This document shows, piece after piece, positions 62,075 through 64,000 of a DNA stretch of 64,000 nt. Below the pieces are notes generated by a model that was not told the origin of the DNA, ran no database searches, and saw only the letters and a list, made by a program, of their open reading frames with translations. Position 1 is the first letter of the stretch. Every line of letters starts with the position of its first letter. A program made the translations under genes and the position numbers. The stretch comes from an uncultured Phascolarctobacterium sp. (GTDB lineage: Bacteria; Bacillota; Negativicutes; Acidaminococcales; Acidaminococcaceae): contig UQWM01000002.1 of the NCBI GenBank assembly GCA_900544795.1, forward strand, positions 1 to 64,000, given 5' to 3'.

Positions 62075-62692
62075 ATGAAACTTATCGTAGGTTTGGGTAA
62101 TATCGGTAAAGAATACGAAGCTACCCGTCATAATATCGGCTTTATGGTCATCGACGAGCTGGCGCGCCGCTGGGGCGTCACCAGCTGGAAAAACGACCGC
62201 AACGCTATGTGCGGCGAGTATCGGGCGCCCGAAAAGGTGCTGATCTTAAAGCCAACTACATATATGAATCTAAGCGGTGTCGCCGTAGGCGCATACGCCA
62301 ACTTTTTTAACGTCGACCCGGAAGACATCGCCGTTGTGCAGGACGACCTTGACCTGCCTATCGGGCAGGTGCGGGTGCGCCGTAAAGGCAGCGCCGGCGG
62401 CCATAATGGCATCAAATCCCTGCAGGAGCATCTGGGAACAGGTGAGTTTCCCCGTTTCAAGATCGGTATCGGCCATCCGGCTCACAACAACAAAGCCGTG
62501 GTCAAACATGTTTTGCAGCGCTTTGGTGCGGATGAGCAGGAGCTGGTAGCGGAAGCCGTGGGAAAAATGGCTGATGCTCTGGAGCTGTGGTTAAAAGGTG
62601 ATATGGATGCTGTGATGCAAGAATATAACAAAAAGCCTCCTAAAGAAAAGGAAGAAAAACCAGCGGCGGCACCGGCAATAGAGGAAGCATAA
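62075..62692 (+). CDS. pth: peptidyl-tRNA hydrolase
   Basis: A 205-residue enzyme recycling peptidyl-tRNA. It shows LIVGLGNIGKEYEATRHNIG with catalytic His, PTTYMNLSGVAVG, VVQDDLDLPIGQVRVRRKGS and GGHNGIKSLQEHLGT. A Lys/Glu/Ala-rich tail extends the usual end by about 20 residues. ATG 62075 follows AAAGGAGAATGAG. Confidence 0.96.
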   Translation: MKLIVGLGNIGKEYEATRHNIGFMVIDELARRWGVTSWKNDRNAMCGEYRAPEKVLILKPTTYMNLSGVAVGAYANFFNVDPEDIAVVQDDLDLPIGQVRVRRKGSAGGHNGIKSLQEHLGTGEFPRFKIGIGHPAHNNKAVVKHVLQRFGADEQELVAEAVGKMADALELWLKGDMDAVMQEYNKKPPKEKEEKPAAAPAIEEA

Positions 62693-62698
62693 CGATTA

Positions 62699-62738
62699 AA
62701 CCTCAATATTTACTTACGTAAATATTGAGGTTTTTTAT
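62699..62738 (+). terminator. terminator after pth
   Basis: AACCTCAATATTTAC and GTAAATATTGAGGTT pair perfectly around TTAC, followed by TTTT. Confidence 0.9.
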
Positions 62739-62744
62739 TGTAAA

Positions 62745-62770
62745 AAAACCCGCACTTTGTGCGGGGTTTC
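62745..62770 (-). terminator. terminator of the OB-fold protein gene
   Basis: AAACCCCGCAC AAA GTGCGGGTTTT on the minus strand ends the unit starting at 63421. Confidence 0.75.
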
Positions 62771-62818
62771 TTAATTTGCTATCAGGTTTTAACTGTCCAG
62801 TGTTATTAGGTCGAGTAT

Positions 62819-63421
62819 TTATTTCTTTTCGAAAGACTCCAGAATGAACTCCAGACGGTTGTTAGCGATAGTGGGGACGCCATAAATAATAACTTTAGCG
62901 TTTTTCGAGATATATTTGCCATTCATTTTAACGACGATGTGTTCGCCTTTGTTGTCATAGAACATAGCATAGTCATCACCCAGGTTCTCGGTCAGACGGC
63001 CTTCCAGAGCAACTCTTTGATCCATGTATTTGTCAGCGTTAGTCAGGATTTTTTTGACGGTAATATGGTCAGCGTTTTTATTATTATTTTCGTTGTTGAT
63101 AGCTTCCTGGTTATACATCACTTTAGTTGCTTCCAAAGTCAGCACATTGTCGCGTGTCGAGATCACACCTTCCACAGTGAGGTCGTGGTTAGCGTTAACG
63201 ATACCCATCCCAGCCAGATTGACACGGATAAAATCGCCGTTGTAGTCTACCAAACGGTAAAAATCGCCGCCAAAATGTTCTGTGATCCGTCCCTGTACAG
63301 AAGTTGTTTTACCGATATAATCCCCGGTCAGGATTTTGGATACTGTTGTAGCATAACCTATCGTTGTAGTTGCTAACATCAGACCCACCATTGCCAAACA
63401 CAAAACTAGTTTTTTCATCAT
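62819..63421 (-). CDS. exported protein with two tandem OB-fold (YgiW/YdeI-like) domains
   Basis: A 200-residue protein with a signal peptide (KKLVLCLAMVGLMLATTTIG, cleavage near YA-TT). Two homologous halves follow. Half one is VSKILTGDYIGKTTSVQGRI, FYRLVDYNGDFIRVNL, LTVEGVISTRDNVLTLEATKV. Half two is VKKILTNADKYMDQRVALEG, YAMFYDNKGEHIVVKM, VIIYGVPTIANNRLEFILES. YgiW/NirD-type periplasmic OB domains are linked to stress tolerance, but the ligand is unknown. The double domain is larger than the usual single ~130-residue form. AAAGGAGATGAAG precedes the start; a second ATG follows directly. Confidence 0.8.
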   Translation of the reverse strand: MMKKLVLCLAMVGLMLATTTIGYATTVSKILTGDYIGKTTSVQGRITEHFGGDFYRLVDYNGDFIRVNLAGMGIVNANHDLTVEGVISTRDNVLTLEATKVMYNQEAINNENNNKNADHITVKKILTNADKYMDQRVALEGRLTENLGDDYAMFYDNKGEHIVVKMNGKYISKNAKVIIYGVPTIANNRLEFILESFEKK

Positions 63422-63491
63422 TACACTTCATCTCCTTTAATTTTAATCAACATAATTATTTTTCTGCCGTAGTGGCAGTAAAAACCTAAGT

Positions 63492-63713
63492 TCATAATTT
63501 GGGTTTAGGGTTGGGGCGCTGCTTGAAGCAGTGATAGCTGCAATAATACTGGCGGCGGTGACCTGCCAAAGCTGTATAAACATGGTAGCTTTTAGTACAC
63601 GAAAATTCTTTGCCGCAGATAGGACATATTTGTAACAAGCATTTTGACGAGTTGTTTGTATGGGCAGCAGTATCGTTACTGGCTGCTTCAGCTCCGTTTA
63701 TCGTATCAGTTAT
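63492..63713 (-). CDS. small zinc-ribbon-like protein without a standard start codon
   Basis: A 73-codon frame on the minus strand ends at TGA 63492 and contains four paired cysteines in CPICGKEF and YYCSYHCFKQ. They are separated by CTKSYHVYTALAGHRRQ and lie in a basic C-terminus (RPNPKPKL). A perfect ribosome site AGGAGG sits at 63722-63727. With normal spacing the codon at 63713-63711 is ATA, and no ATG, GTG or TTG follows before the cysteine part. It may start at ATA, have lost its start codon, or contain a sequence error. Similar Cys pairs occur in small DNA-binding proteins of Firmicutes. Confidence 0.5.
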   Translation of the reverse strand: MTDTINGAEAASNDTAAHTNNSSKCLLQICPICGKEFSCTKSYHVYTALAGHRRQYYCSYHCFKQRPNPKPKL

Positions 63714-63735
63714 GGTAATTCCCTCCTAAAAGTTT

Positions 63736-64000
63736 TTGGAGATAAAATTTTGCTATTATCTGCCAAAGTTTTTCTGCAAACTTACTTATGGTGGTACAGG
63801 CGCTCAAGGTGCTGACGGTGCTGCTTTAGAAGAACACCAGGCTGCGAATGGGACTAAGGGTGTAGATGGAACTGACGCTACTCCGGCTGATAAACCGGCC
63901 AAACCTGCTGATGGTGCTGATGCTTCTTCGAATCCGGCTGCATCGGGAGGAGTTAACCCGGTTTATGACATTCCTGTTAATCCTACTGTACAAGTTGGCT
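63736..64000 (+). CDS. low-complexity surface-type reading frame, cut by window edge
   Basis: A plus-strand frame opens after a stop at about 63727-63729 and runs past the window end. From 63784 it is rich in Gly, Ala, Asp, Pro, Thr (TYGGTGAQGADGAA, KPAKPADGADASSNPAA, then NPVYDIPVNPTVQVG), like linkers of adhesins or collagen-like surface proteins. The only early start is TTG 63736, without a clear ribosome site or signal peptide. It may therefore be a truncated or displaced piece of a larger gene. Confidence 0.45.
   Translation, partial: MEIKFCYYLPKFFCKLTYGGTGAQGADGAALEEHQAANGTKGVDGTDATPADKPAKPADGADASSNPAASGGVNPVYDIPVNPTVQVG

Overview
The window looks like a chromosome segment of a diderm Firmicute of the class Negativicutes, most likely an Acidaminococcaceae-type succinate/propionate fermenter (Phascolarctobacterium or Acidaminococcus-like). 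This assignment is inferred from gene content, not from a search. Firmicute-style traits are a SAM-I (S-box) leader on metNIQ, a PurR pur repressor, YitT and DUF523 proteins, a TrpR-like YerC in front of the his operon and a CBS-DRTGG pyrophosphatase. They coexist with a TonB-dependent outer-membrane receptor, which needs an outer membrane. Anaerobic life is indicated by a class III ribonucleotide reductase with its activase, a glycyl radical enzyme remnant and an anaerobic heme-degradation type radical SAM protein.

Layout. Positions 1-2430 are scarred DNA: the right end of an IS256-family element, a Crp/Fnr regulator, a DUF4125 gene, and two broken genes joined tail to tail (an unidentified minus-strand gene and the last ~125 codons of a glycyl radical enzyme). 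An OxlT-type MFS carrier follows. Positions 3.9-6.7 kb hold metNIQ behind a SAM riboswitch. Positions 6.8-15 kb are a compact histidine operon (yerC-like regulator, hisZGDCBHAF, hisIE) with a visible promoter and a 16-bp palindrome. A family II pyrophosphatase, a tRNA-Ala, two small XRE regulators and a large soluble hybrid histidine kinase follow. Positions 21.9-29.6 kb carry a frameshifted FrhB-like iron-sulfur flavoprotein gene, a LysR regulator and, divergent from it, a catabolic cluster: CoA transferase, B12-domain-less methylmalonyl-CoA mutase subunit, MmgE/PrpD protein and hotdog thioesterase. nrdD/nrdG with a pair of NrdR boxes, an NRAMP metal transporter, an unrecognised 519-residue protein and an iron alcohol dehydrogenase come next.

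Positions 37.2-42.9 kb are the most intriguing. A cobalamin riboswitch and its terminator control a TonB receptor and a substrate-binding lipoprotein. Directly downstream, a flavodoxin and a ChuW/HutW-like radical SAM protein have their own promoter overlapped by a palindrome. Pyruvate carboxylase (which supplies oxaloacetate for succinate formation), FtsH, a GltD-like oxidoreductase, a methyltransferase, DUF523, a fluoride-riboswitch-controlled CrcB, an EamA exporter, a candidate 19-residue gene and YitT follow. Positions 54.3-62.7 kb are a housekeeping block: ispE, a GntR regulator, a nucleotidyltransferase, purR, ilvA, glmU, prs, a polysaccharide deacetylase and pth. The window ends with a tandem OB-fold exported protein, a small zinc-ribbon ORF lacking a normal start codon, and the beginning of a low-complexity surface-type reading frame.

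How it fits together: pyruvate carboxylase, the CoA transferase and methylmalonyl-CoA mutase fit succinate-to-propionate metabolism. That metabolism depends on B12, which agrees with a riboswitch-controlled corrinoid uptake pair. The partner B12-binding subunit, the BtuCD permease and histidinol-phosphatase are not in this window.
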